Source: an uncultured Amylibacter sp.
Lineage (GTDB): Bacteria; Pseudomonadota; Alphaproteobacteria; Rhodobacterales; Rhodobacteraceae
Reading direction: 5' to 3'
DNA: 64,000 bases
Assembly: GCA_905181935.1 (NCBI GenBank)
Contig: CAJIZV010000003.1
Location: 260,001 to 324,000 of the forward strand
Both the position numbers and the translations under genes were made by a program. Shown here in pieces: positions 25,301 to 35,910 of the stretch. Positions within the stretch are counted from its first letter, which is position 1. Every line of letters begins with the position of its first letter. Below the pieces are notes generated by a model. That model made no database searches and was not told where the DNA came from. It saw nothing but the letters and a program-made list of their open reading frames with translations.

Positions 25301-26335
25301 ATGATAGAGCCTGACCCTAATTTGCGACCACAACCCTTGGTTGATGATGTTGATCGTGCATTGCGCCCACAAAGTTTGGATGATTTTACAGGTCAGGCAG
25401 ATGCGCGTGCTAACCTAAAGATTTTCATTGAAAGTGCAAAAAAACGTGGCCAAGCTATGGACCATACACTTTTTTATGGACCTCCAGGTTTGGGTAAGAC
25501 AACCTTAGCGCAGATAATCTCTAAAGAACTTGGTGTTAATTTTCGTATGACCTCTGGACCTGTGTTAGCAAAAGCAGGAGATTTAGCTGCTATTCTAACA
25601 AATTTAGAAGAAAAAGACGTTTTATTTATTGATGAAATTCATCGCTTAAACCCCGTAGTCGAAGAGGTCTTATATCCAGCACTAGAGGATTTTGAATTAG
25701 ATTTAATGATTGGTGAAGGCCCGGCTGCTCGATCTGTTCGCATCGACCTTCAGCCATTCACACTAGTTGGTGCAACTACACGGTTAGGTTTGTTGACAAC
25801 TCCACTTCGTGATCGTTTTGGTATTCCTGTTCGGTTAGAGTTTTATACTATTGATGAATTATGTTTCATTGTTGAACGTGGTGCGCGGCTTATGGGTATT
25901 AATGCATCACCTGATGGTGCTCGCGAAATTGCACGCCGCGCAAGGGGTACTCCAAGAATTGCAGGTCGCTTGTTGCGACGCGTTGTTGATTTTGCAACAG
26001 TTGAGGGTAACGGAACTATATCCAAAGAATTAGCTGATAACTCTTTGACGCGTTTAGGTGTTGATGATTTGGGGTTAGATGGTGCTGACCGGCGCTATTT
26101 GCGAATGCTTGCTGAAAATTATGCTGGTGGCCCTGTTGGTGTAGAAACTATCGCTGCAGCATTATCTGAATCACGTGATGCTATTGAAGAAGTTGTTGAG
26201 CCATTCTTATTGCAACAAGGCTTAGTCCAACGAACACCTCGCGGAAGAATGTTGGGGCAAAAAGCTTGGACACATTTGGGAATGCGTGCACCAAAGTCTT
26301 CAAATCAGACAGATTTATTTACAGGAAAAAAATGA
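25301..26335 (+). CDS. ruvB: Holliday junction DNA helicase RuvB
   Basis: The 344 residues have Walker [10 protein letters not shown], Walker [11 protein letters not shown], sensor 1 GATTRLGLL, a sensor 2 arginine in [13 protein letters not shown], and the C-terminal winged helix ([14 protein letters not shown]). It drives branch migration as hexameric rings on RuvA. It overlaps the next gene by 4 nt. Confidence 0.98.
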   Translation: MIEPDPNLRPQPLVDDVDRALRPQSLDDFTGQADARANLKIFIESAKKRGQAMDHTLFYGPPGLGKTTLAQIISKELGVNFRMTSGPVLAKAGDLAAILTNLEEKDVLFIDEIHRLNPVVEEVLYPALEDFELDLMIGEGPAARSVRIDLQPFTLVGATTRLGLLTTPLRDRFGIPVRLEFYTIDELCFIVERGARLMGINASPDGAREIARRARGTPRIAGRLLRRVVDFATVEGNGTISKELADNSLTRLGVDDLGLDGADRRYLRMLAENYAGGPVGVETIAAALSESRDAIEEVVEPFLLQQGLVQRTPRGRMLGQKAWTHLGMRAPKSSNQTDLFTGKK

Positions 26336-26991
26336 CTGAACTTGCTTTAAGCAGTGCTAAAATAGAAGCTCTTTTTAGCCACGCAGATGGAATCTTTAGA
26401 TTTGCTCGTTGGAGCCGTCCTATAGTGCCAGTTGTTTTTGGTGTTGATGATGAAACTCTTAAGCATATTAAGTCAGCCATCGTTACCACAGTTGGTATAA
26501 CTGGATTTAAAATTGAAGAAACTGACCCTGAATTAGGAGCTAATTTTATGTGGTTTTTTTGCCATAATTGGGATGAAATTTTAGCAGTGCCAGATCTTGA
26601 AAATCTAATCCCAAATTTAAAAGATATTATTACGAAATTACAATTTACTCAGACTAGTACTTACCGCATTTTTTCTTTTGACCCTGACGGTGGAATCAAC
26701 ATGTGTGTGCAATTGATAAAAGTTTTTGGAGATACTGCTAAAATGTCTATTCAAGCACTTACAACGGGCGAAACGTATCAATGTTTGGCATTGTTTGGGC
26801 CCAATGCATTTTTAAAAGAAAGCCCAATTGCTGTAATAAAAGAAAATAGTCTTTGTATACCTAAACCAAATTATGCTGCGCTGATACGTGCGGCTTACGA
26901 TCCAGTTTTGCCTCATGCAACTCAAGAGCCAAGCCATTCGTTGCGACTATCTGCACGAGCCAACATACTTTTATTAGATATGATTCAATGA
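26332..26991 (+). CDS. conserved-looking protein of unknown function between ruvB and ybgC
   Basis: I do not recognise this 219-residue protein. ATG 26332 is chosen because it forms the ATGA overlap with ruvB, and its stop overlaps ybgC the same way, so it is translated as part of the operon. It lacks a signal peptide and membrane helices and is probably cytoplasmic. Visible segments include an N-terminal [20 protein letters not shown], a tryptophan-rich [12 protein letters not shown], and [16 protein letters not shown]. The mixed alpha/beta composition suggests a small globular domain. No motif gives a function. Confidence 0.8.
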   Translation: MTELALSSAKIEALFSHADGIFRFARWSRPIVPVVFGVDDETLKHIKSAIVTTVGITGFKIEETDPELGANFMWFFCHNWDEILAVPDLENLIPNLKDIITKLQFTQTSTYRIFSFDPDGGINMCVQLIKVFGDTAKMSIQALTTGETYQCLALFGPNAFLKESPIAVIKENSLCIPKPNYAALIRAAYDPVLPHATQEPSHSLRLSARANILLLDMIQ

Positions 26992-27386
26992 TACATAGTT
27001 TTTCTTTACGTGTTTATTACGAAGACACAGATTTAGCAGGTATCGTTTACTATGCAAATTATCTCAAATTTATTGAACGAGGACGCTCAACATTGATACG
27101 TGAAGTGGGAATTGATCAACTTTTTTTAAAGAAGCAGGGGTATCTATTTGCAGTAAAAAGTCTAACTGCAGATTATCATGCATCTGCACAAATGGATGAT
27201 GAGCTAACAGTAAAAACTGTTTTAATATCCGTTTCAGGGGCAAAAATCATTTTTGATCAACGTGTGTTTAATTCAAATAAACTTCTTTTCTCATCAATTG
27301 TAACCATTGCTTATGTAACAACTGGAGGTCGGCCAGTCCGATTACCATCTAAAACTATAGAAAAATTACAGCAGTTTGCCGCTTAA
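26988..27386 (+). CDS. ybgC: tol-pal associated acyl-CoA thioesterase YbgC
   Basis: This 132-residue hot-dog thioesterase has the motif YYEDTDLAGIVYYANYLKFIERGRS, with the catalytic Asp in EDTDLAGIVY. It is the usual first gene of the tol-pal locus and hydrolyses acyl-CoA or acyl carrier substrates near the membrane. It overlaps the upstream unknown gene by 4 nt. A 111-bp gap before tolQ may hold a promoter. Confidence 0.95.
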   Translation: MIHSFSLRVYYEDTDLAGIVYYANYLKFIERGRSTLIREVGIDQLFLKKQGYLFAVKSLTADYHASAQMDDELTVKTVLISVSGAKIIFDQRVFNSNKLLFSSIVTIAYVTTGGRPVRLPSKTIEKLQQFAA

Positions 27387-27497
27387 GGTTTAAATAGGTA
27401 TGAAAATTATAGTTTTCTGATTATTTATCCGTTATGTTATAATAAACAATAAATGCGTTGCTAATAAATAGCGACCCTAGGCAGAACGAGCATTATA

Positions 27498-28190
27498 ATG
27501 GCAACTGAAGCACTTGTGGCAGCATCAGAGATTGATTTTTCTGTACTTGCACTTTTTTTACGAGCAACATTCACTGTTAAGTTAGTAATGTTGATGTTGA
27601 TATTCGCATCTATATGGTCATGGTCAATCATAATTCAAAAATTTATTAATTATAGAACAGCACGAAAAAGCGCACATATATTTGATCGTGCTTTTTGGTC
27701 TGGAGCACCACTAGATCAATTATATGAGCGTGTAGGATCAGATCCAACTGGCGCCAATGAAAAGATTTTTGCAGCGGCAATGAGTGAATGGGAGAGATCT
27801 CACCGCGGGGAGGATTTAATTGGTGGGGCACAACAGAGAATAGATCGTTCCATGGATGTTGCTATTGCGCGAGAAAGTGAAAATTTAAATAATGGGCTTA
27901 CTTTTTTAGCAACTGTTGGATCAACGGCGCCTTTCATTGGCTTGTTTGGAACTGTTTGGGGGATTAAAAATGCCTTTGAAGAAATTGCTATTCAGCAAAA
28001 TACTAACTTAGCTGTTGTTGCTCCAGGTATTGCTGAGGCCTTAGTTGCCACTGCTTTGGGGCTTCTAGCTGCTATACCAGCTGTTATTTTTTATAATAAA
28101 TTATCTGCTGATGCAGACCGTTTGATTGGTGGATATGAAAGCTTTGCTGATGAGTTTTCCACTATTTTGTCTCGTCAACTCGATACATAG
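27498..28190 (+). CDS. tolQ: Tol-Pal proton channel subunit TolQ
   Basis: The 230 residues form a MotA/ExbB-type protein with three membrane helices (about 20-45, 133-155 and 170-195). It shows LATVGSTAPFIGLFGTVWGI and GIAEALVATALGLLAAIPAVI. It forms the proton-conducting motor with TolR that energises TolA for outer-membrane constriction. Confidence 0.97.
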   Translation: MATEALVAASEIDFSVLALFLRATFTVKLVMLMLIFASIWSWSIIIQKFINYRTARKSAHIFDRAFWSGAPLDQLYERVGSDPTGANEKIFAAAMSEWERSHRGEDLIGGAQQRIDRSMDVAIARESENLNNGLTFLATVGSTAPFIGLFGTVWGIKNAFEEIAIQQNTNLAVVAPGIAEALVATALGLLAAIPAVIFYNKLSADADRLIGGYESFADEFSTILSRQLDT

Positions 28191-28199
28191 GAGCCAATC

Positions 28200-28673
28200 A
28201 TGGGGGCATCAATTGCACCAAGAGGTAGTGGAGGTGGAAAGCGCCGCCGGAGCCATGCTAAAAGCCGGCCTATGGCTGAAATCAATGTGACACCTTTTGT
28301 AGATGTTATGTTGGTATTATTAATTATATTCATGGTTGCAGCGCCAATGCTTACAGTTGGTGTACCAATAGAATTACCTAAAACTGCAGCTCAGGCATTG
28401 CCGACTGAACAAGAAGAACCACTCACAATAGCACTAACTTCTGATGGGCGTGTGATGTTACAAAATACTGAAATAGATCGAGAGAATCTAATAATAAAAT
28501 TACAGGCAATTTTGGCAGAGCGGAGTGGTAATAAAGTCTTTTTACGTGCTGACGGTACTATAAATTATGCGGATGTAATGGAAGTTATGGGTGCATTAAA
28601 TGCTGGTGGCTTTAACAATATTGGTTTGGTGACGGATGCAGGTGGTCCTAAACTAAATGGTTCGGATCCTTAG
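28200..28673 (+). CDS. tolR: Tol-Pal motor subunit TolR
   Basis: The 157 residues belong to the ExbD/TolR family. After a basic N-terminus, AEINVTPFVDVMLVLLIIF forms the single membrane helix with the proton-accepting Asp of FVDVMLVLL. A periplasmic domain follows. It begins 9 nt after tolQ. Confidence 0.97.
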   Translation: MGASIAPRGSGGGKRRRSHAKSRPMAEINVTPFVDVMLVLLIIFMVAAPMLTVGVPIELPKTAAQALPTEQEEPLTIALTSDGRVMLQNTEIDRENLIIKLQAILAERSGNKVFLRADGTINYADVMEVMGALNAGGFNNIGLVTDAGGPKLNGSDP

Positions 28674-28682
28674 GTAATCATA

Positions 28683-29801
28683 GTGGATGCTGGCGTCAAA
28701 ATATCAGGCTTTGCACATGTGGTGCTTATTGGAATTGCAATATTTGGCGCGCCCTTATTTAGCTCAGATAAGGAAAATGCAATCCAGATATCTGAGGTTT
28801 CACTAATTACGCTTGAGGATTTTGCATCATTAACTTCAACTCCTCCTTCTGTATCAAACATTTTACCTAATATTATTGAACCTGTTGAAGTAGAGCCAAC
28901 ACCTGTTGAAGTAGAGCCAACACCTGTTGAAGTAGAGCCAACACCTGTTGAAGTAGAGCCAACACCTGTTGAAGTAGAGCCAACACCTGTTGAAATTGGT
29001 GATACAGAAATTGAACCTACTGCTCCAATTGCTTCTATTGATATCATTGGAGAGTTAACAGCAGAATTAAATGAAACTACACCGCCAAAACCATCTGACA
29101 CAATTTCAAATGTAATCATTGAAGCTCCAAAAGATCCAGTAAAGCCAGAAGCACCATCAAAACCATCAAGTATAGACGTGCCATCTCCTGATAAATTAGA
29201 ACCCAAGTTTGTTGAGAAACAAGAACCTGCTTCAGCAGCAAAAGAAAGTACAACTAAAAGTGTAACTGAAGCAGAAAAGCGCGAAAGTGAACTTGTTCCA
29301 AGTAGTTCATCAAGGCCTAAAAGACGACCTAAAAATCTAAAAATTGTTAAAGTAGATAAGCCTGAATTAAAAATTGAAGAAACAAATAAAACTATTTCAA
29401 TAAAAGATGCGATTGCTAAGGAAATGGCTAAAGATAAAGTAAATGAAGTTATTGTTAGAGATAATCAAATTGAAAAAGTTACTGGACCACCTCTAACTGT
29501 GGGAGAGACAAATAATTTGATGTTTGCCATTCAAGAATGTTGGAATGTACCTGTGGGGTTGGAAAATGATTCTTCTAACATTATAACTATGGGAATAAAG
29601 TTAACTCAAGATGGTAGATTAGAAGAAAAACCAAAAAAGTTATCGCCAAATACTGGTTCTGAAGCGGGTATGTTACAAGCTTATGAAGCTGCAAGAAGGG
29701 CTTTAATTCGTTGCCAACCTTATGATTTGCCTGCTGAAAAATATGAAGCATGGCGCGATATTGAAATTGTGTTTAACCCTGAACAGATGGTGCTGAGATG
29801 A
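28683..29801 (+). CDS. tolA: Tol-Pal spanning protein TolA
   Basis: The 372 residues have an N-terminal anchor helix (about 8-25). A long low-complexity Pro/Glu/Lys-rich periplasmic region (about 55-260) contains five copies of the heptad VEVEPTP. A TonB/TolA C-terminal domain ends with [13 protein letters not shown] and [13 protein letters not shown]. The start codon is GTG (28683). It links inner and outer membrane through TolB and Pal. The Pro/Glu-rich spacer replaces the Ala/Lys-rich coil seen in E. coli. Confidence 0.92.
   Translation: MDAGVKISGFAHVVLIGIAIFGAPLFSSDKENAIQISEVSLITLEDFASLTSTPPSVSNILPNIIEPVEVEPTPVEVEPTPVEVEPTPVEVEPTPVEVEPTPVEIGDTEIEPTAPIASIDIIGELTAELNETTPPKPSDTISNVIIEAPKDPVKPEAPSKPSSIDVPSPDKLEPKFVEKQEPASAAKESTTKSVTEAEKRESELVPSSSSRPKRRPKNLKIVKVDKPELKIEETNKTISIKDAIAKEMAKDKVNEVIVRDNQIEKVTGPPLTVGETNNLMFAIQECWNVPVGLENDSSNIITMGIKLTQDGRLEEKPKKLSPNTGSEAGMLQAYEAARRALIRCQPYDLPAEKYEAWRDIEIVFNPEQMVLR
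28884..28988 (+). repeat. five perfect 21-bp tandem repeats inside tolA
   Basis: Five back-to-back copies of a 21-bp unit beginning GTTGAAGTAGAG occupy 28884-28988, and a sixth begins but diverges after about 7 nt. Each unit encodes VEVEPTP, so copy number can change without a frameshift and would only alter the length of the periplasmic spacer. Confidence 0.97.
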
Positions 29802-31123
29802 AATATTATACTAAATTAATTATAATGGCATTAGCCCTGATTATATTTAAAAATTCGCCCTTGATGGCACAGTCCAAGCCATTACGCATCGAAATTAGCC
29901 AAGGTGTTATTGAGCCTATGCCAATAGCATTGTCTAAATTTATGACTGTTGGAGGCACTTCAGCAGAATATTCTGAACAAATTGCATCTGTGATTATGGC
30001 TGACTTAATTGGTTCTGGATTATTTAGAGAAATTCCTAGGTCGGCGCATATCTCTGCTTCCACTGATTTTAATTTACCAGTGCAGTTTGCTGACTGGCGG
30101 GTGATTAATGCTGATGCACTTATTACTGGCTCTGTAAATATTCAAGGTGATGTACTAATTCTAAAGTTTCGACTATTTGATGTTTTTGCACAAACTGCGT
30201 TAGGTGAAGGTTTACAGTTTCAAGCAAATAAAGACAATTGGCGTCGCATGTCACATAAGATTGCTGATGCAGTATATTCACGTTTAACTGGTGAAGCAGC
30301 ATATTTTGATAGTAGAGTGGCATATATTTCAGAAGAAGGTCCAAAAAATGCTCGTAAAAAGAGACTTACTATCATGGACTATGATGGGGCCAATAGTCGC
30401 TTTTTAACTGATGATAATGATATCGTTTTGGCACCACGCTTTTCGCCAAACAATGAGGAAATTGTTTACACTAGTTATAAATCGGGCACCCCTAAAGTAT
30501 ATCTAATTAATGTTGATACTTTGGATCAACGCCTTTTGGATGAACAGCCTGGAATGACGTTTGCTCCACGTTTTTCACCAGATGGGCGTAGTGTAGTAAT
30601 GTCTTTGACGGATAGGGGTAACACAGATATTTATACTGTTGATCTAAAGAATGGCCGGAAAACGCGTCTTACATCTGGTATTTCAATTGATACTGCGCCA
30701 AGTTATTCGCCAGATGGAAAGCAGATTGTATTTGAATCAGATAGAGGAGGTAGGCAGCAAATATATTTGATGTCGGTCCTTGGAGGCGAAGCAACGCGTA
30801 TCAGTTTTGGGAAGGGTAGTTATGGCACGCCTGTTTGGTCCCCACGTGGAGATATGATAGCTTTCACAAAGATTAACCAAGGGCGCTTTCATATAGGTGT
30901 TATGCGTACTGATGGAAAAAATGAACGTCTTTTGACAGCATCGTTTTTGGATGAAGGGCCTTCATGGTCACCAAATGGTCGTGTTATTATGTTTTTTCGA
31001 GAAACAGCTGGAGCTAATGGTGCCCCAGAGATTTATTCTGTGGATGTAACGGGCCGTAATCTTAAACGAGTAAAGACACCCAGCTCTGGATCTGATCCTG
31101 CGTGGTCTGGACTGTTGAAATAA
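29798..31123 (+). CDS. tolB: Tol-Pal periplasmic protein TolB
   Basis: The 441 residues begin with a Sec signal peptide (to about residue 25, LMAQS). An N-terminal TolB domain is followed by a beta-propeller of WD40-like PD40 repeats, recognisable as repeated FSPDG/YSPDG/WSPNG strands. It docks with Pal and TolA. It overlaps tolA by 4 nt. Confidence 0.97.
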   Translation: MKYYTKLIIMALALIIFKNSPLMAQSKPLRIEISQGVIEPMPIALSKFMTVGGTSAEYSEQIASVIMADLIGSGLFREIPRSAHISASTDFNLPVQFADWRVINADALITGSVNIQGDVLILKFRLFDVFAQTALGEGLQFQANKDNWRRMSHKIADAVYSRLTGEAAYFDSRVAYISEEGPKNARKKRLTIMDYDGANSRFLTDDNDIVLAPRFSPNNEEIVYTSYKSGTPKVYLINVDTLDQRLLDEQPGMTFAPRFSPDGRSVVMSLTDRGNTDIYTVDLKNGRKTRLTSGISIDTAPSYSPDGKQIVFESDRGGRQQIYLMSVLGGEATRISFGKGSYGTPVWSPRGDMIAFTKINQGRFHIGVMRTDGKNERLLTASFLDEGPSWSPNGRVIMFFRETAGANGAPEIYSVDVTGRNLKRVKTPSSGSDPAWSGLLK

Positions 31124-31200
31124 CAATTAATTTCTATTATCATAAATTAATATTAACAATAAAAACGGCACAAAGCCGACTATATAAGAGGAAGAGCATA

Positions 31201-31692
31201 ATGACCTCATTAAAACTAACACTTGCAGCAGTAGCCTTATTTGGGCTGACAGCATGTGATTCAGCTGGCTCTATGGGAGGGTTTGGTAAGAATGGTGGTA
31301 TTATGCAATCTTCGCTTGATCCTGCTGGAGTTGCTTACTTCAACCAAGAGATTGGTGATACTGTTGTTTTCTTAGTTGACCAATCTAGTTTGACACCTGT
31401 AGCAACTGATTTGCTCAACAAGCAGGCTGAGTGGTTACTAAACAACCCTAATAAATCAGTAATTATTGAAGGACATGCAGATGAAACGGGTACGCGTGAA
31501 TATAACTTAGCATTAGGTGCGCGCCGTGCTGCATCTGTTCAAAATTATTTAGTGAGCCGTGGATTAACTGATGCACGCATTAGTACTGTAACTTTTGGAA
31601 AAGAACGCCCATTGGCAATTTGTTCAGATGAAGCTTGTTGGTCTAAAAATCGGCGATCTGTAACATTAGTTGCCGGCGGTTTGGGCAGTTAA
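31201..31692 (+). CDS. pal: peptidoglycan-associated lipoprotein Pal
   Basis: From ATG 31201 the 163 residues start with a lipoprotein signal and lipobox GLTAC (Cys19). An OmpA-like peptidoglycan-binding domain follows (IIEGHADETGTREYNLALGARRA). An AAGAGGAAGAG ribosome site lies just upstream. An upstream in-frame start at 31102 would put unrelated residues before the signal peptide and is rejected. Confidence 0.97.
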   Translation: MTSLKLTLAAVALFGLTACDSAGSMGGFGKNGGIMQSSLDPAGVAYFNQEIGDTVVFLVDQSSLTPVATDLLNKQAEWLLNNPNKSVIIEGHADETGTREYNLALGARRAASVQNYLVSRGLTDARISTVTFGKERPLAICSDEACWSKNRRSVTLVAGGLGS

Positions 31693-31695
31693 TTA

Positions 31696-32541
31696 ATGCT
31701 CAAAAGCTTTTTTAAAATACTATTTTTATTAATATTTATGGCAACTGCATCTAATGTAGTTGCCCAAAATACTTTTCAAAATCTTGGAGCAGTATTTGAA
31801 GGCACATCAAAAGAACTGACTAGTGTTGGAGCTGAATTAGAAAACTTATCGTCAAAAATTAAAAAGATTCAATCAGAACTTGCAGAAAATAATACTACAT
31901 TAAATATTACGCCTTCTGGTGCTGCATTGATGCGAATAGATGTTATTGAAAGTGAAGTGCGTACTTTAATCAGCCAAATAGAAAAATTACGATTTCGCAT
32001 CGAAGATATAGCTAATGATTCAACAAATCGTATAGGTGACTTAGAATTTCGCATAGTAGAATTAGAAGGTGGGGATATTACTCAGTTAGGCCAGCCTCGG
32101 CCCATTGGTGGAAGTGCCGATTGGACTTTAAATAATATTAAAGGCGGTGCCGAAATTACTATTATTGAAAAATCTAATTATAAAACGGCATTAGATTTAT
32201 TAAATGTAGGTAATTTCGAGTTAGCAGTACAACAATTTGATAAACTTATAATTGAATTTCCAGGTGGTCCACTTATATCTGCCGCACACTATTCTAAAGG
32301 TGAAGCTTTTATAGGATTAAATAAATGGAGAACTGCTGGCCGAAGTTTCTTAGAAAGTTTTAAGTCTGATCCATCAGGTGAAATTGCTCCAAAAGCCTTA
32401 TACAAACTTGGAGTTAGTTTGGGAAAATTACATAAAGTAGAAGAGGCGTGTAAAACTTTACTTAAGGTAGGACTTCTTTTTCCAAAAGACACAATTGTTT
32501 TGGATGCCAGCAATGAAATGCAAATATTAGGCTGCATGTGA
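31696..32541 (+). CDS. cpoB: cell division coordinator CpoB / YbgF
   Basis: The 281 residues have a signal peptide (FMATASNVVAQ). A coiled-coil stretch rich in Leu/Ile/Glu heptads runs about 35-120, and C-terminal TPR repeats about 160-275 (YKTALDLLNVGNFELAVQQFDKL). It is the usual last member of the tol-pal locus and couples septal peptidoglycan synthesis to outer-membrane constriction. Confidence 0.92.
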   Translation: MLKSFFKILFLLIFMATASNVVAQNTFQNLGAVFEGTSKELTSVGAELENLSSKIKKIQSELAENNTTLNITPSGAALMRIDVIESEVRTLISQIEKLRFRIEDIANDSTNRIGDLEFRIVELEGGDITQLGQPRPIGGSADWTLNNIKGGAEITIIEKSNYKTALDLLNVGNFELAVQQFDKLIIEFPGGPLISAAHYSKGEAFIGLNKWRTAGRSFLESFKSDPSGEIAPKALYKLGVSLGKLHKVEEACKTLLKVGLLFPKDTIVLDASNEMQILGCM

Positions 32542-33809
32542 CCTGCATCATCCCACAAGACCTTTCATTAAAATTTTCAGAAAATATGTGTGTCATGGCA
32601 CCAAAACTATCTGGACATAAAATTGGGCTAGCTGTTTCTGGTGGAGGAGATTCTATGGCCTTGTTGTATTTGATGGATGAGTGGGCGAGCCAAAATCAAC
32701 AAAAACTATATGTCGCTACCGTTGACCATGGGCTTCGTAAAGAATCTGCTTCTGAGGCAAAAATAGTAGAAACTGAGTGTAAAAAACTTAATATTGAATG
32801 CAAAATTTTAAAATGGAACGGTTGGAATAAGGTTGGAAACCTTCTTGATGCAGCTCGTAATGCACGCAATGAGTTAATAGGTGAATGGGCGGATGAGTTA
32901 AGGTTAAATAGTGTGGCAACTGGTCATACAGCAGATGATCAAGCTGAGACATTTTTGTTGCGTCTTGCCCGAGGATCAGGTGTGGATGGATTGTCTGGAA
33001 TGGCGCCATTTGGATATAAAAAGGCTATGCTATGGTTTCGGCCTATACTAGCTTATCGGCGTTCAGATTTACGTGCTTTTTTATCATATAAAGGTATTAA
33101 ATGGGTTGATGATCCTAGTAATGAAGATACTCGATTTGAGCGTATAAAAATGCGCCAAGCTCAAAATATGCTAGATAATTTAGGATTAACAGTTGATAGA
33201 TTAGTTGAAACTGCCGACAAGATGGCTACAGCTAGAAGCGCTTTAGAGCTTTTAACCAAAGAGTGTGCTGAAAATGTTACTTCACTTACAATATTAGGTA
33301 CTGTAAAATTAGATGTTAAAGCGTTTAGCCTCTTACCACTCGAATTGCGCTACCGTCTATTTGCTCATGTATTAAAATGGGTTTCAGGCTCAAAATATCG
33401 CCCACGTTTTAATTCATTGATAGAAAGCAGCAACAGATTATCTATTGGTAAAGATCACACACTCATGGGATGTCATATCATTTCTGATGGTATTTTTGCA
33501 GAAGTGTGCCGTGAAGTTTCAAAAATAGAAAGTATAAAAGATTTTTCAAAACCATTTGATAATAAATGGGTCTTAACCAATAATATCTCGTATGATGGAC
33601 TTGTAATTGGTCCACTTGGTGAAGAGGGCTTGCTTCAATGTGAGGGATGGAGAAAACTCAAATTTTCTCGCATCAGTCTCATGGGCAGTCCAGCTATTTG
33701 GAAGGATAATGTCTTAATAGCTGCACCTATGGCTGGTTTAGAAATGAACTGGAAATGTTACTTAACAAAAGATTATAAAAATTTTTTTTCAATGATTGTG
33801 ACGCATTGA
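32538..33809 (+). CDS. tilS: tRNA(Ile)-lysidine synthase
   Basis: The 423 residues carry the N-type ATP pyrophosphatase P-loop AVSGGGDSMALL near residue 34 and the family segments TVDHGLRKES and TGHTADDQAETFLLRL. The enzyme makes lysidine at the wobble base of tRNA-Ile(CAT). The start codon is GTG 32538, giving a GTGA overlap with cpoB. An ATG 16 codons later is less well coupled. Confidence 0.94.
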   Translation: MTCIIPQDLSLKFSENMCVMAPKLSGHKIGLAVSGGGDSMALLYLMDEWASQNQQKLYVATVDHGLRKESASEAKIVETECKKLNIECKILKWNGWNKVGNLLDAARNARNELIGEWADELRLNSVATGHTADDQAETFLLRLARGSGVDGLSGMAPFGYKKAMLWFRPILAYRRSDLRAFLSYKGIKWVDDPSNEDTRFERIKMRQAQNMLDNLGLTVDRLVETADKMATARSALELLTKECAENVTSLTILGTVKLDVKAFSLLPLELRYRLFAHVLKWVSGSKYRPRFNSLIESSNRLSIGKDHTLMGCHIISDGIFAEVCREVSKIESIKDFSKPFDNKWVLTNNISYDGLVIGPLGEEGLLQCEGWRKLKFSRISLMGSPAIWKDNVLIAAPMAGLEMNWKCYLTKDYKNFFSMIVTH

Positions 33810-33846
33810 AACTTCTAAAGAATACTATACATCTATGTTAATAATA

Positions 33847-33866
33847 ATGCAGGATCTTCCCTGCAT
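33847..33866 (+). promoter_or_regulatory. hairpin just upstream of the ftsH ribosome binding site
   Basis: ATGCAGG (33847-33853) pairs with CCTGCAT (33860-33866), a 7-bp stem ending 4 nt before the AAGGAG site of ftsH (33871-33876). It may set mRNA accessibility or be the tail of the tilS transcript; there is no T tract. Confidence 0.4.
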
Positions 33867-33884
33867 AAATAAGGAGTTTTGATT

Positions 33885-35801
33885 TTGGGAAATAATAAGA
33901 ATATCGCCTTTTGGGTAGTTCTTTTTCTTTTAATGATTGCAGTTTTTCAAGTTATCGGTGGAAATTCATCAACGAAGGCTTTAGATGAGATTTCATACTC
34001 TCAAGCCATTGAAAGCATTGAGAAAGGTGACGTAAAGTCAGCTGAGATTGATGGTGAAAATCTGACGATTACACTAAATGCGAATAATGCAAGATTAAAA
34101 GCCATTATTCCAAACTGGCCATTTAATGAAGGTGCTATTGAAACACTACTTGATAACAAAGTAGAAGTTGAAGCGATTAAACAACAAGAATCAGGTCTTG
34201 CATCCTTTTTACAATATTTGTTGCCGTTCGTCTTAATAGTGGGGGTTTGGATCTTTTTCATGAACCGCATGCAGGGTGGTGGTAAAGGTGGCGCTATGGG
34301 CTTTGGTAAGTCTAAAGCAAAGCTATTAAACCAAAATGAAGATCGTAAAACATTTGATGATGTTGCAGGCATCGATGAGGCTAAAGAAGAATTGGAAGAA
34401 ATAGTTGAGTTTCTTCGTAATCCACAAAAATTTAGTCGCCTTGGTGGACAAATTCCAAAAGGTGCATTGCTAATTGGTCCTCCAGGTACTGGAAAAACTT
34501 TATTAGCCCGCGCTATTGCTGGTGAAGCAGGCGTCCCATTCTTTACTATTTCTGGTTCTGACTTTGTTGAAATGTTTGTGGGGGTAGGCGCGTCTAGAGT
34601 ACGCGACATGTTTGAGCAGGCAAAGAAAAATGCTCCATGTATCGTATTTATTGATGAAATTGATGCTGTTGGCCGTCATCGTGGTGCGGGCCATGGTGGT
34701 GGAAATGACGAGCGCGAACAAACATTAAATCAGTTACTAGTTGAAATGGATGGCTTCTCTGCAAATGAAGGCGTGATTTTATTAGCGGCAACTAATCGTC
34801 CTGATGTACTAGATCCAGCATTAAAACGTCCTGGTCGTTTTGACCGTCAGGTACAAGTGCCTAACCCTGATATAAAAGGCCGAGAGAAAATTTTAACTGT
34901 ACATGCGCGCAAATCACCATTGGGTCCAGATGTAGATCTTCGCATAATTGCACGTGGTACGCCTGGGTTTTCGGGGGCAGATTTGGCTAACTTAGTAAAT
35001 GAAGCTGCTTTGACGGCTGCTCGAACAGGTAAGCGATTTGTCACTATGGAAGATTTTGAGTTTGCAAAAGATAAGGTCATGATGGGAGCTGAGCGTCGCT
35101 CAATGGTTTTAACTGACGAGCAGAAAGAGCATACTGCCTACCATGAAGCCGGTCACGCAATTGTTGGTCTCAACCTAGATAAATGTGATCCTGTTTATAA
35201 AGCTACTATTATACCACGCGGAGGTGCTTTAGGAATGGTTGTCTCTTTACCAGAAATTGAGCGTCTAAACTGGCATAAAGATGAATGTAAGCAAAAGATT
35301 GCTATGACAATGGCTGGAAAAGCTGCTGAGATCTTAAAATGGGGTGAGGGTGACGTATCTAATGGTCCGTCTGGTGATATTCAGCAAGCGTCTTCACTAG
35401 CACGTGCTATGGTTATGCGTTGGGGAATGTCCGATAAAGTAGGTGATGTTGATTACCAGGCAGCTCATGAAGGTTACTCTGGTGGTAACATTGGTGGCTT
35501 CTCAATATCTGCTAAAACTAAAGAACTTATCGAAGAAGAAGTAAAAAGCCTAATCGATGAAGGTTACGCAAGTGCTCTTTTTATTCTTAAGAAAAAGAAA
35601 AAAGAATTTGAACGCTTGGCACAAGGTTTGTTGGAATATGAAACATTAACTGGTGATGAAATTGAAAAAGTTATAAAAGGCAAAAAAATTGTTAATATTG
35701 ATGATGAAGAACCTTCAAAGTCAAAGGCAAAACCAAGTTTAGCTGCAGTTCCTAAAACTTCTCGTAAGCCTCGAAAACCTAAAAAATTAGATACAGAATA
35801 A
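33885..35801 (+). CDS. ftsH: ATP-dependent zinc metalloprotease FtsH
   Basis: The protein has two membrane helices flanking a small periplasmic domain (about 8-25 and 107-127). The AAA domain has Walker A GPPGTGKT (about 198-205), Walker [13 protein letters not shown] and the SRH around RPGRFDRQ; the zinc site HEAGH follows near 420. I choose the TTG at 33885 (638 aa, [10 protein letters not shown]), 8 nt after AAGGAG. The TTG at 33879 is only 2 nt from that site. It degrades membrane and regulatory proteins. Confidence 0.96.
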   Translation: MGNNKNIAFWVVLFLLMIAVFQVIGGNSSTKALDEISYSQAIESIEKGDVKSAEIDGENLTITLNANNARLKAIIPNWPFNEGAIETLLDNKVEVEAIKQQESGLASFLQYLLPFVLIVGVWIFFMNRMQGGGKGGAMGFGKSKAKLLNQNEDRKTFDDVAGIDEAKEELEEIVEFLRNPQKFSRLGGQIPKGALLIGPPGTGKTLLARAIAGEAGVPFFTISGSDFVEMFVGVGASRVRDMFEQAKKNAPCIVFIDEIDAVGRHRGAGHGGGNDEREQTLNQLLVEMDGFSANEGVILLAATNRPDVLDPALKRPGRFDRQVQVPNPDIKGREKILTVHARKSPLGPDVDLRIIARGTPGFSGADLANLVNEAALTAARTGKRFVTMEDFEFAKDKVMMGAERRSMVLTDEQKEHTAYHEAGHAIVGLNLDKCDPVYKATIIPRGGALGMVVSLPEIERLNWHKDECKQKIAMTMAGKAAEILKWGEGDVSNGPSGDIQQASSLARAMVMRWGMSDKVGDVDYQAAHEGYSGGNIGGFSISAKTKELIEEEVKSLIDEGYASALFILKKKKKEFERLAQGLLEYETLTGDEIEKVIKGKKIVNIDDEEPSKSKAKPSLAAVPKTSRKPRKPKKLDTE

Positions 35802-35811
35802 AATTTTGAAT

Positions 35812-35842
35812 AAAAAAAGTCTGCTAATCGCGGACTTTTTTT
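35812..35842 (+). terminator. Rho-independent terminator of ftsH
   Basis: AAAAAAAGTCTGC pairs with GCGGACTTTTTTT around a TAATC loop (one G-U pair), 11 nt after the stop, with a T-rich 3' arm. The A-rich 5' arm could also work on the other strand. Confidence 0.85.
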
Positions 35843-35910
35843 ATTTGATTAGGTTGTTACTAGAGGTAAATTTATACAAACGACGATAAATCTAATAATT
35901 AGGTCGGAAA

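Noticed and set aside
28884..28988. Regular repeats that could suggest a CRISPR array
   Set aside because: Units are 21 bp, directly adjacent without spacers, and in frame in a coding sequence.
28670..29206. Minus-strand open frame of 178 codons rich in Ser/Thr/Gly/Val repeats
   Set aside because: It is the mirror of the tolA tandem repeat; the plus-strand TolA frame has anchor helix and TonB-like domain and explains the sequence.
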